From: Rotaria sp. Silwood1
Taxonomy: Eukaryota; Rotifera; Eurotatoria; Philodinida; Philodinidae
Direction of reading: 5' to 3'
DNA length: 64,000 bases
NCBI GenBank assembly: GCA_905250075.1
Contig: CAJNOP010000091.1
Coordinates: forward strand, 329,019-393,018
Position 1 is the stretch's first letter. Every line of letters starts with the position of its first letter. The notes under the pieces were generated by a model. It saw only the letters and a list, made by a program, of their open reading frames with translations. It had not been told where the DNA came from and searched no databases. Shown here in pieces: positions 1 to 10,606 of the stretch. The position numbers and the translations under genes are program-made.

Positions 1-1389
1 TTCTCAACTTTTAACTTTTTCAAAAAACAGTTTTAACTCCCACACTGTTGCAATGGCAACGTGTTGCAATTTCTAAACCGGCTCCTCAAAAGACTCTGAC
101 TGATTTTTTATAGTTCCACTAATTGAAGAAATCTTAACATAACACAAAACTAAGAAAGAAGTTTTTCACGTGTATCACAAATAAGGCACATTCGGCTTAC
201 TTTTATGTTGCATTCATTATGCTTAAAAAAGCGTATCAAAAGTCTTAGCTTTGCTACTATACATTATTCATGATTCTTTAAATTAAAAGGAAAAATTAAT
301 ATAAACGATTTAATGTTGACTAATGTATGAAAATTTTCTTGAGTGTTACCAAAATGCTAATTCGAAAATTCGATTTTTACAAAATTCAAAACAAAGATCA
401 TATTTATTCTATAATAAACTTGGTAATACGAAACAAATTGGATGGATGATAAACGATACAGACTTGGAACTCTAAAACATAGTTCCTATATTATTTTAGT
501 GCCTCATACTACATGCTAACAAAAGAAACCAAAAACCTCGTCCGTCTGCAAAAACATTGCCTCTCTTAGAGCATCCAAATAGAGGTCCGACATTAACTGT
601 TCTAGACCACTCAATACTAATGAGGCATGGTGAGCAGGCCGCAAGAATCACACAACAGTGTTCCTTGATCTGTGCATCAGACTGGATTATCCTTTCAATT
701 ATAGTTCCCAGATCGATACCAGTTGAGACCCAAATTTGAGTAGCTCATTCTGATCCCCTTAAGAGTCGAACACACGGTTTCACTCACCGTCCTGACACCA
801 GTATCAGTTAGGATCTAGGCTTGAGTCCCACTTGTTATGTCAATGCCAGTTTGGGTGACAATTTCTGTCTATATTTCGATCCCTGTACGAGTAGGACTCA
901 CCATTCCGATACCAGTTTCGGTATCACTTCAAGTCTGTGTCTCATTCGAAGTTTTCGGCGTCGAGAAAAATTGGATAAAGCGTCATGAGAGAATGATCAC
1001 TTGACCAATATTTGGACATCTGAGTACGCCGTATCTTAGCTTACTCTGTGCACATTCCTAAAGGTTTTCAATAGGGCCTCAGCATTAAGAAACTTGTGAA
1101 AACTAGATTTTGAGCTGTTACTGATATTCACTGCAAGGCTGCTTTCGGAAGAAAATAGCTCGAAAATATATATCTAAAGAGAAGTCCTTGAATAAAAATG
1201 ATGCAGCACTTATATTCCATATAGTATCGTATTTAAGTTTTACCGAGTTCAAATCCTTTCAAATAATTAAAGGATACAATACTGAACCCTGCCGTATATC
1301 TATGCTTTTACTCAGAGCGCGTATTCACAATCCAGTTTAGATATCCTTTGTGAAGATTTGAAAAAGCTTCACAGTGAGAAAAAAATCAT

Positions 1390-1900
1390 ATGATCCGAAA
1401 ATAACATTTTACGAGGTTAGTGGTTCTACGTGTGGATAGAAAAATTCTCTCAAAACTCATAACCACAAAGAGTTCGTGAAAAGCCTTGTATACTCACGCT
1501 CGCAATAACAGTGGAATGTATCGACGCTGTTGTGTGAGTGAGAGTGAAGTATTAAGCGGCTTAAATATGTATCGCCTAATAAATTTGGCCTTGATGTATA
1601 AATGCTTATTAGTAAATTAATTGAGCGTGTCTACTTAATGAGATACCTCATTAGTATCGTAAATACTTCATTAGTGTCATAGACGAATTACCGTCGCTTT
1701 GCTTGTTATCTCCTGTGTTATTGAAAAAGATTAATAGGTAGTAATGTAGAATTAATTGGATACTCGATATTATGTACACCATATCATACATTCACCACTT
1801 TTCATCCCAATCGTTGCATGGAAGCGAGTAAATATTAGGGTTTTGCTAATGATAATTTGTCGCTCAAAAGCATAATCCTAATCAAACTTGACTTCATGCA
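1390..1900 (+). repeat. Copy 1 of a diverged direct duplication
   Basis: This block matches about 2775-3300 with substitutions and small indels. The clearest shared stretches are aatttggccttga at 1583/2969, ttaattgagcgtg near 1617/3006, and acctcattagtatcgtaaa near 1645/3033. No coding frame is preserved through both copies. Confidence 0.55.
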
Positions 1901-2774
1901 GCGTCTTCACATATGAGCAAGACGAGATATTTTTCAGCTTAGCTTCGATCATGTTCTCAATTCGTCATTCAGTTTAGCGCACGGCCCCATCAATCGTAAT
2001 ATTTCAAAGATCGGCTCAAATCCTGGCCTGTTGTCCGACTACACTCGTAGTTCATATCAAACATGGGCTTAATGGTTGTCTATGTTTCTTTAACAATTTT
2101 AGTGCATGCATTGGTCCAAATATAAGCTCGCGTCACTTTTGATAGTCTCAGACATCGTCTCTACTCGAGTTAGATCTTAATTTCAGACTCTACAGCGTGT
2201 GCTGGCATTAGTGTTAGTTGTGAGTGAAATTACTATTTTCTAGCGCTTGAAATGCTCTGTCAAATCAAAGGAAAGTGCAACTACTTTGAGGTTATGTTGT
2301 ACATGCTGACCGCAAAGTATAAAGCAAATTTCAGTGCTGGGCACAGTTCGAGGTAATGAGTTACTCAAACCAACATGCTGGTTGATTGCGAATGTCTCAA
2401 TCCAAACGTAAAAGAGTATCAAGAAAACAATAGATATTATGCTGTTGACATTATTCATTATCAACACATTGACATAAACATTTTCTTGGCAAAAACCTCA
2501 CATAAAGGCAACCATTTCATGAAAGTTCTTAAAGCCCGTACTCTCTCTACACTACATCGTATTTTATTTTCATTAGCTTTAAATCTTTTCGAATGACAGA
2601 AAAATACAATGCTAAATGATTGTATTTCTATGTTGACACTCAGCAAAGACTTTGGCAGTCTAGATTTCAAACAGTTTTTTTTTAGAAGAATTGCTTTACA
2701 GTAAAGAATCTCAGCTGTTCATTGCGTAAACTATTGCAAAACAATTTCGACACGAGTAAAACAATCGTAATGAT

Positions 2775-3300
2775 ACCACACTAACACTATATAAGGTTAG
2801 TAGTTCTATTTAAAGGCATCTTGTGAAGTGAATTCAATTTCAAAAACTTTTGCTCTGTGTACTGATACGAAACCTTGTATGTCGACGGCCAGATTAAGAG
2901 TATATGTATTGATACTGCTCTATCCGTAAGAGCAAATCATTATACTTCCTATCTTTGCATTGCGAAAGCAATTTGGCCTTGACGCATACATGCTTATACA
3001 TGAATTAATTGAGCGTGACGATTTAATGAAATACCTCATTAGTATCGTAAACGCATTAACGTCATTTAACTTGTTATGTACAAAATGGCTCGAACATCTT
3101 GATTGATAGCAATACAGAATCGATCGAATGTATGATAAGATGTGCGCTATACTTGGATTCACTTACTTTTTTTCATGATCATCGCATAGAACAGACTACA
3201 TATTGAGGCTTCACTGGCGATAATTGGTGGCTCAATAGCGTGATCCTTATTGAATTAAACTTTCAACGTCCTTTTCACACATGAGTGAGGATAGTTGCTT
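2775..3300 (+). repeat. Copy 2 of a diverged direct duplication
   Basis: Partner of the block at about 1390-1900, in the same orientation and offset by about 1386 bases. The similarity is patchy at both edges, so the limits are approximate. Confidence 0.55.
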
Positions 3301-4027
3301 TCGACAGCAGTGGTGATACAGATTTATGTCTGAGTCTCATTTCGAGACTTGGACTCAATCCTAGCTCTAATCCCGTCTCCATTTCTATTTCAGTTCAGGC
3401 ACGGTGATGGTAGCTATCTGTGTTCGAGTGCCTTGGTTCATTCCAGTCATCTACCCAGCTTCAAACAATTCCAAAGTTAAATCGCATGATCCATCAAACT
3501 ATTGTCTGCTAACATTGTCGTGAATGTAGGTGGATGCTAGTAGTGAGCTCAAAAATTGTTTTGCACGACACAGCAACCGTATTGGCATCTAATTATGATA
3601 TCAATTGATTCGAGTATCAGTTGAAATTACCAATAAGCAGGAAAAATCAGAATTTTTCAAGAATATGAGATGATGCAAAATGCTCTATTTGCTTTCTGTT
3701 CATAAACTCATACTTTATTTTCAAAAGTATTTAATAATACAGAAAGACGATACAAAGAATATATAACCGATGAGTCATAATAAATAACCACACTTTATAT
3801 TTTGATTATATTATCATCTAATACATTTTATCAAAAAAACAAAAAAAAACCACCAGATACAACATGAAAAGCTCTATAATCTACAATCTTATCCTTATAT
3901 GTTTGGAGAATATGATTAAGAGAAGTGATAGAAAATTAACGCATAGTAACGTTGACTAATACATTCAATCAGATGCTAACATTAGATTAATCTAGTATAC
4001 AGAATAAATGTTTCTGTTGTTTGATTA

Positions 4028-4035
4028 GCTCTGGA
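4028..4035. repeat. Left 8-bp target-site duplication of the hAT element
   Basis: GCTCTGGA lies immediately before the element's CAGTGG end and is repeated exactly after the right end at 5421-5428. Confidence 0.88.
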
Positions 4036-5420
4036 CAGTGGCGGACCACCATGGTGGCAAGGTGTGGCAGTTGCCATACCAAAAATTTTCATTCATTATG
4101 GGCTTTCCTGTACGACTATATTTTTCGATCCAATCTTTAATCGGAAGCGAGTAAAAAAAATTAGACCAAAAGTGACTCCTGCTTTTTCATAGAGGTATTC
4201 TCAGATACGCTCGATTTATCTAATTTTTCTAGAAGTGATATAACGCTTGATCGAAAATTATTTGAACAAAATGTTTGTTCACTTTTGACTCGCCTGAAAG
4301 TATTTCCGACGAGTCAAAATCTATGCGTTAGAATCAGAACTTTCTGATCTTTCCGAATATGGCCTTAGAAATTTTATGTCGATTTCTGTTCGAGAGTAGT
4401 GAAATAATCTTTGAAAGACCCAACAAATTAATTTGGACGGAACATTTGGATCGAAGTTTCTGATCAAAATATTCATTTGTTTTGGCTTGCTTGAAAGCAT
4501 TTTTAGATGAGTCAAAACTATGGATTAGGACCAGAATTTTGTGCTCTTTCTGGATATGGGTCTAAACACGTTGTGTCTATTTTTGTTCAAGAGAAGTGAG
4601 GAGACCTTTAAAAGGCTTAAATAGGTAGTTTGAACTGCGAAGAAACATGTTCTGCTAACCCATACAAATTTCTTTGTGAAGATGCTAAAAATTCTCGGAT
4701 TCCGTAGTTTCGTAGAGCGAACAATTCTTTACAAAATGTGATATTGAACTAAGCTGTAGCTTTTACTCAAAGTAAACTATACGCGTTTTTCCAAGAGCTG
4801 CTGTCCACATAAAACGCTTTTGGTTAAAAAAAAACGATTTTTCAAAAATGACGATTTAGGAAAAACAAATACTCAGAAGTCTTGTCCAAAGAAAAAAAAC
4901 ACTCACACAGTACATTTTGTAGGATAGGTTTTGTTCTACAAGCTGGTGTAATAATGAAGGCTCCATCTTTTAGTTTCGGATGACAACAGTAAAAATACAA
5001 AATGTGCGGACAAAATCTCCATCCAAACTAAGTTTTTGGACCTTTCAAAGATTGTTTCACTACTCTCGAACAGAAATCGGCATAAAATTTTGATTCTAAC
5101 GCATAGATTTTGACTCGTCGGAAATACTTTCAGGTTGGTCAAAAATGAACAAACATGTTGTTCAAATGATTTTCGACCACCCGTTATTTTGATTGTATTG
5201 ATGAAGTTTTTTTATGAAAAGTTTGTGATGTCATATTTTTTTTTTGTTACTTTTAAGAATGAAAATAATAAATATAATATGAACAAGATGCCTACAGTAG
5301 AAACTTAGTATGAAAATCAAAATATATGAACAAAATTTAAGGTTCTATTTCTTTTATAGGTTCCTTACACTTTTTAATAATTTTGCCATACCAAAAAAAA
5401 ATGACCCTGGCCCGCCAATG
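4036..5420. mobile_element. Non-autonomous hAT-type DNA transposon, 1385 bp
   Basis: The left end reads CAGTGGCGGACC and the right end, reverse complemented, CATTGGCGGGCC. The element is flanked on both sides by the identical 8-base target duplication GCTCTGGA (4028-4035 and 5421-5428). An 8-bp duplication plus a CAGTGGCGG-type terminus is the hallmark of hAT elements. Just inside the left end is a small palindrome (ggtgtggca / tgccatacc). The interior has two tandem copies of a unit of about 198 bp (from about 4285 and 4481) and an inverted copy at about 4990-5185. There is no transposase frame, so it would have to be moved in trans. Confidence 0.88.
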
Positions 5421-5428
5421 GCTCTGGA
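5421..5428. repeat. Right 8-bp target-site duplication of the hAT element
   Basis: GCTCTGGA, identical to 4028-4035, follows directly after the element's CCGCCAATG terminus. Confidence 0.88.
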
Positions 5429-5824
5429 ATGAAGTAAATAAAATTTTATAATGTAGATCACATCAAGCAAGATGATTTTAATTTTGTTTGACAGATTCTT
5501 ATTTATTAGTTCTTAACCTCTCCAGTTTCAATGGCAAATAAAACACTGCTTGTTAATGTCGTGAAAAATTCTGATGAGAACGATGAAGATCGATAATTTT
5601 ATTTTACTATAGAAAAGTTACATAAACTATATCAAACTGCATGTCCCATATGAATTGTAGAAAAAGTTTGTCAAGGCAGCCTCTTTCGAAGAATAATTCT
5701 TTTAGTTTACTGCAAAACTTTGAGATATTTTCTTCGCTCATGTACAACAGTACACAATTGAAGATGTCTATAAAATAATTAAATGAAATAATACATAAAT
5801 ATTTTATTTGAATAAAGAAAAGCT
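5429..5824. other. Short intergenic stretch, nothing recognised
   Basis: AT-rich sequence between the hAT element and the 3' end of the KCTD-like gene. It may contain that gene's 3' UTR. No gene, RNA or repeat was recognised. Confidence 0.4.
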
Positions 5825-6376
5825 TTAATTTATTCTTTTCATTAAAATCGATCGTGTATTAACATCCATTTGTTCCATAGTATATCCATGACATGTTAAA
5901 TAATTTGCAATCTCAATGGGATCTTTCGAACGATAAGAATTTGTATGTGTAAGTATAAATGGACATCCATGAAGAGCTGGAATTTGTGATGGATGTGGTT
6001 TAGTTTGTGCTGATGTTGATGATGCATGTTCAAAACTAATATGTATATACATAGGTTCATCATTTGATGATAATTTTTTTGTTGATGATGATGCAGAATG
6101 AATTTGTGGTAACATATATTTATCAATAATTGCTTGACGAAGATCATCATGCATGATTGTCAATACACCACAACGATAATAGGTAAGAATTGAAGAAAAA
6201 ATCATTGAATCTTCATCAATAACAAATGAATTATCGGCATCACGTGAATGAAATGATGAATTTATTTCATTAGCAATTAATTTTGCTAAGAAACTATTTG
6301 GATATCTTTCTAATGTCTGTCGATATATACCAAAAACATCTCCATTGGTTAATTTAAATTTAATTATATCTGACAT
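5825..6376 (-). CDS. KCTD-like BTB/POZ (T1 tetramerisation) protein, 183 aa
   Basis: Residues 3 to about 75 fit the potassium-channel-type tetramerisation BTB fold. There is an initial strand (IIKFKLTNG), then TLERYPNSFLAKLI, matching the family pattern TL..YP.S.L..L, and then FVIDEDSMIFSSILTYYRCG, matching the family's ID.D...F..IL.Y.R.G. KCTD proteins usually act as oligomeric adaptors for cullin-3 ubiquitin ligases or as ion-channel and GABA-B receptor partners; which role applies is unknown. The C-terminal 100 residues were not recognised. I start at the MSD methionine because directly upstream is a tttttctag acceptor, which suggests a 5' UTR intron. An in-frame start 22 residues earlier is less likely. 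The gene is intronless within the coding region and ends 70 bases from the HSD17B10-like stop on the same strand. Confidence 0.75.
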   Translation of the reverse strand: MSDIIKFKLTNGDVFGIYRQTLERYPNSFLAKLIANEINSSFHSRDADNSFVIDEDSMIFSSILTYYRCGVLTIMHDDLRQAIIDKYMLPQIHSASSSTKKLSSNDEPMYIHISFEHASSTSAQTKPHPSQIPALHGCPFILTHTNSYRSKDPIEIANYLTCHGYTMEQMDVNTRSILMKRIN

Positions 6377-6445
6377 TAATAATCTAGAAAAACAAAACAA
6401 ATCAACTTTTCCTAATATATATATATATAAAACAAAAAACAAATA

Positions 6446-7366
6446 TTAAGGCGGCATGCGAATAGCACCATCTAAACGAATATTTTCACCATTTAAATAA
6501 TTATTTTCAACAATATGTTGTGCTAATCGAGCAAAATCATCTGGTAAACCAAGTTGAGATGGAAATGTTACCATTGAAGCAAGTAATTTTTTTCCTTTTT
6601 CAGATAATGGTTCAACCATTTTTGTTTGATCAAATACACCAGGTAGAATTGTACATACACGTATACCAACACTTGCAAGATCACGTGCTAATGGAAGTGT
6701 CATACTTGCTAAAGCACCACTAGCAGCTGAATAAGCAACTTGACCTAAATATATATAAAAAAAAACTAGTACTTAAAGAAATGATTTTCTTTAGATGATA
6801 AGAAAATAAAATTAACCAATTTGTCCTTCATATGCAGCAATACTTGATGTATTAACAATTATACCACGTTGTCCATTTTTATCTGGTTGATTATCAGCCA
6901 TAATATGACATGCTCTTCGTAGAACATTAAATGTTCCAACAACATTTACATTCATTACTCGATAAAATTCTTCCATTGAATGCATACTTCGTTTCTAATG
7001 AAGAAAAAAAAAACAACAACATAGAATTAAAGATAAAATTCCATTGAAGAAACAAAAAAAAAACTATACATTTATATTATAACATCGAAATGCAACACCA
7101 ATACCAGCACATTGTACAAGACAATTAAGTTTTGAATTTTTTTCTTTAATTTTTTCAAACATTTCTTCAACTGCATTATCATTTGTAACATCAACAGGAT
7201 GATATGTAACTAAAGATGAATCCATTGATTTAACAATCTCTTCACCTTTTGATGTTGATAAATCACAAAAATGTACATGACTTATGCCTTGTTTTAAAAA
7301 ACGATGAATACAAGCTAAACCAAGACCTGATGCACCACCGGTTATTAACGCTACCAAACCATTCAT
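6446..7366 (-). CDS. HSD17B10: HSD17B10-type short-chain dehydrogenase (MRPP2 homologue), catalytic Lys replaced
   Basis: Three exons (7070-7366, 6817-6994, 6446-6744) give 257 aa; human HSD17B10 has 261. The protein matches this family along its length: the NAD-binding TGGASGLG near the N-terminus, [16 protein letters not shown] strand, [21 protein letters not shown] with the catalytic Ser150, and the C-terminal [15 protein letters not shown]. In mitochondria this enzyme oxidises short branched 2-methyl-3-hydroxyacyl-CoA in isoleucine breakdown and is also the MRPP2 subunit of RNase P. The active site should read Tyr-x-x-x-Lys. Here Tyr163 is followed by S-A-A-Ser167, so the lysine is missing (codon AGT at 6719-6721). 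The structural role could survive without it. An upstream in-frame Met at 7399 would add 11 residues. It is divergent from the WW gene, with 191 bp between starts. Confidence 0.9.
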
Positions 7367-7557
7367 TTTTTGATAAATGAAATTTTTATTTGAAATCAAT
7401 TCATTGATTTGTTAAATATATCATTCAATCTTGAATAAGTATCATATACATTTAGCGACAATAGACTATAGAGGTTCGATGAAAATATTCATTGGTTAAT
7501 TTTGTTGTTTTGTGTTATTGATTGAAATTTCTTCAGATTTATAGATTTTATTATTGA
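7367..7557. promoter_or_regulatory. Probable shared divergent promoter
   Basis: Only 191 bases separate the start codons of the HSD17B10-like gene (-) and the WW-domain gene (+), so both promoters must lie here or overlap. I see no clear TATA box or other defined element, so this rests on spacing alone. Confidence 0.45.
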
Positions 7558-8130
7558 ATGGCAGATACAACTGAAGACTCAGCATCCAGTGAAATTGGTA
7601 ATAGTGAAGAATCAATAAAATGGCAACCATATTGGGATGAAAATTATAAACGTTATTATTGGTCAGATGGAAATGAATCGGTAAAATTATATATTTTATA
7701 ATTTTCTTTGACTGATATTGAATTTATTTTTCAGGTATGGGAAACACCCATAGGGTGTATTGAACCACCACCACCTGAACCTAAATCATCTTTAAATATT
7801 GAACAACAACAACAGTATTCAACTAATGATTATGCTTTATCAATGGCATATGCAAATGTACAAACAGATCTTCGTTATCAACCTTATATAATTCCTCCTG
7901 TTATTCCAAGTACAATAAATACAGGAAAAAGACTTGTTGGACAAGATGCACGTGATCTGCGTCAATTATATCATTATTTTGATTATAATGCTTGGAATGA
8001 AGAATTAAATCGAACAAATGGTAATCAAAAGAAAAAAGTCAAATTAACAAAAAAAGAACTTGATGCTATTAAAGCACGTCGTGCTGCAATTAAACGAAAA
8101 CATCGTGATAAATGGTTACTTGAAGATTAA
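7558..8130 (+). CDS. WW-domain protein, 172 aa
   Basis: Two exons, 7558-7680 and 7735-8130, joined by a 54-bp GT-AG intron in phase 0. Residues 22-46 form a WW domain: W22, an Asp-Glu-Asn turn, RYYW at 32-35, then W43 and P46 (W-E-T-P). WW domains bind proline-rich peptides, so an adaptor role is likely. A proline-rich stretch (EPPPPEP) follows at once and could be a ligand for this or another WW domain. The C-terminus is a lysine/arginine-rich helix (about residues 140-168), suggesting nuclear or nucleic-acid contact as in several splicing-linked WW proteins. I do not recognise the exact orthologue. The intron falls inside the WW domain. Confidence 0.82.
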
Positions 8131-8613
8131 AAAAAAATTCTTTTTTTTTTCTTTTGTGTGTATGAATATTGTCGTCATTCATTCATTCATTCATTTCTTT
8201 TGTTTTTGCTTTCAACAATACAGAAAGAAGAAACCTTTTTTTTTTTTGGAATTTAAATTGTATAAAGCATTAAAAAAATATCTAGAGAGAATATAGGGAA
8301 ATCATATTTAAATTTTTGTTTTTCTTTTTTAAATATGCATCATTAATCAACATGATAAGACTAATGAAACTGGTAGATCGGCCAGTTCAATTTCAAATAC
8401 GGAGTGGGTTATAGTCTTATTTTCATCTACACTTACAACTACCATGAAGACATTGACTATTAGAAGAGATTCGGCGATCTTACAAAGAAATATATTCAAC
8501 TGTTGGTGGCCGTTTCACTGAATCTCATCAAGATCTACTCGTATACATAATATAAATTCGAATGATATTTTAATACTTTTATTGATCCTGATTTACAATA
8601 GAAAATAAACATA
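8131..8613. other. Intergenic stretch with a CATT microsatellite
   Basis: Probably holds both convergent 3' UTRs. A short tetranucleotide run (CATT repeated, 8176-8195) lies just after the WW gene. Nothing else was recognised. Confidence 0.45.
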
Positions 8614-10606
8614 TCAATTATTTGTCGAATTATTTTCATTACGTTTTGCTACACCACCATGTAAAAATAAAAAACTATTCATTTCTGTTTCGTTCGACCA
8701 TATAAGTTCGTATGGTAATTGTTTATCAAGAACAAGACGTGCACAAAGACATTTAAGTCGTGATGGAAATTGTTTTGTTTTTAATAAAGTTCGTATTGGT
8801 ATTGTTTGAGCAATATCAAACGGAGTTCGATTATGTATATTCATACAATCTATATGAGCACCAGAATTGAGCAATAATTGAACTACTGCTAATGAATCAA
8901 TTGTACTATTTTTACAACTGATATGTAAAGCAGTATTACCAGATGTCGCCTCTGCTGCATTTAAGTCAATCCATTGACTATAACGAGTAATAAGAAGTTG
9001 AGCAAGAGCTAAATTCGGGAATCTAGCATAAATAAATAAATATTTATCATAACTTTTATGGAAAAATGACATACTTTAGTATAGGTTTAATATCTTGTGG
9101 TCGATAATTAATATCATAATAAGTTTGTTCATCAACACATAAATGTAGTAAAGTTTGGCCATGAGATGTAGTACGTTTTCGATGACAAAAATCATTTATC
9201 CATTGATAAATTAATTGACGTTCTGCTTTAGTTATTGTTGGTCGTTCGAGTATTTTTATTGCTATAGCTAAAAAACATAATGCATTTTTAATATAATCAT
9301 CTTTTGGTTTTTGTTGTGATGGTTCAAATGTAAGACGACATATTTGTACAAATCGTTGAGGAGAAATATGAACATTAACTGAAAGCATTCTACAAAATAA
9401 CCAAACAAAACGATGAAGACCAGTTTCAAGATTCATATTTTGATATAAATAAAATGTATGTTCCCATAAATGAAGACAACGTTCAAATTGTCCTCGTTCA
9501 ACAAGTTTATCACCAACAACAAGCAAAGGCTTAAATAATGTATCATCTTTCTCAGATACTAAAATACGTTCTCGAATCAATAATGCTTCAATATATAAAC
9601 GTTCATTATCATGTTCAATTTTATTAAATTCTTCTATTGTTTGACATTCTTGATAGAAAGCATAAGCAGCAATTGCTGGTGCAACTGTTTTTGATATATT
9701 TTTTATTTGTCGTATTTCGAATATTTTATACATTAATCTTATCATTTTTTGAAAGTGTACCTGTTGAATTATATTATTATTATTATTAGTCACTATGACT
9801 ATGAATGAACAAGCAACTAATTCGAGTTCTTTAATACCTGTTTCACTATCGTTTTGCTCTAATAGATAATCAACAATATCCATTCGTTCATTTTTAGCAG
9901 CTAACATCAACGGTGTTTGTCCATTTTTATTCTTTGAAGAAGAACAAGCACCTGCTGCACATAGTAAACGTACTATTTCTAAATAACCTTTCATTGCAGC
10001 ATAGCTTAAAGCTGTATTATTCGATGTTGGAGCCATATAATCACATTGTGAACCTTTTTCAAGAAGAAATGCAACAATATGTGTATAACCATGAATCACT
10101 GCCATAATAAGACTATTCAATTTATAATTGTCATTATTTCTTGTGTTATTTATATCAGCATAGCCATTGTCAATTAAAAAACGAACAGTATCAAGACGTC
10201 CAGCTATAATAGCATCTATCAATATAGGATATCTTGGACCATTATCAATATCAGCTCCTCCTATTTCAATGAGTGCACGCGCTACTGTATAATGACCTCG
10301 ATCACAAGCACACCACAATGCTCTTGCATTTTTAACAAGTGTTCCATCAATACGAAATACATATCCATGAAATTCGACTAGTTTGTGAACATCTGATGAA
10401 TGAGAAAGTATAACGCGTACCATGTCATATTTTCCATGTAAAGCGGCTAACATTAATAAGGTTAAACTTTGATCATCACGTTGATGTAAAAACATCAATA
10501 TTTCATCAACATTGGATAAAGTTTTAAGACGTGAATCAAGTTCATTAGCATCATCATGGTGACAGATTAATGCATATAAATCATCGTTGTTAGTTAATTC
10601 ATTCAT
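8614..10606 (-). CDS. FEM1: FEM1-family cullin-2 ubiquitin-ligase substrate receptor, 646 aa
   Basis: Two exons, 9075-10606 and 8614-9022, joined by a 52-bp phase-2 intron. The 646-residue length fits FEM1A/B/C (about 617-669). The N-terminal third is a run of ankyrin repeats, for example ALWCACDRGHYTVARALI, YPILIDAIIAGRLDTVRFLI and NTALSYAAMKGYLEIVRLLC. A TPR-like middle carries the family signature LLIRERIL and a segment like the family's FE.C..LW.H. Two more C-terminal ankyrin repeats follow (TALHISCKN, HNRTPFDIA), then the FEM1 ending LKCLCARLV. FEM1 proteins link CUL2 to proteins bearing C-terminal degrons, often ending in Arg, and in nematodes act in sex determination. I cannot say which vertebrate paralogue it matches best. 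Confidence 0.92.

Larger units (their letters stand above)
1..4035. other. Gene-free region with a diverged internal duplication
   Basis: I see no supported gene. Short open frames here have no recognisable domain and overlap on both strands. The stretch is less AT-rich than most intergenic DNA in the window and holds two diverged copies of one block, about 1390-1900 and 2775-3300, offset by roughly 1386 bases. The best shared segment starts at 1583 and 2969 (both read aatttggccttga). Segments at about 760-950, 2150-2230 and 3310-3420 share a degenerate motif built on tctgagtc and ttcgag. This looks like an old repeat or a decayed element. Confidence 0.5.

Noticed and set aside
4321..5142. 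Two similar minus-strand frames as a transposase remnant
   Set aside because: Their likeness comes from the internal direct and inverted copies of the unit of about 198 bp in the hAT element; no transposase motif is visible.
9913..10107. Plus-strand frame inside FEM1
   Set aside because: Shadow of the ankyrin-coding exon on the minus strand.
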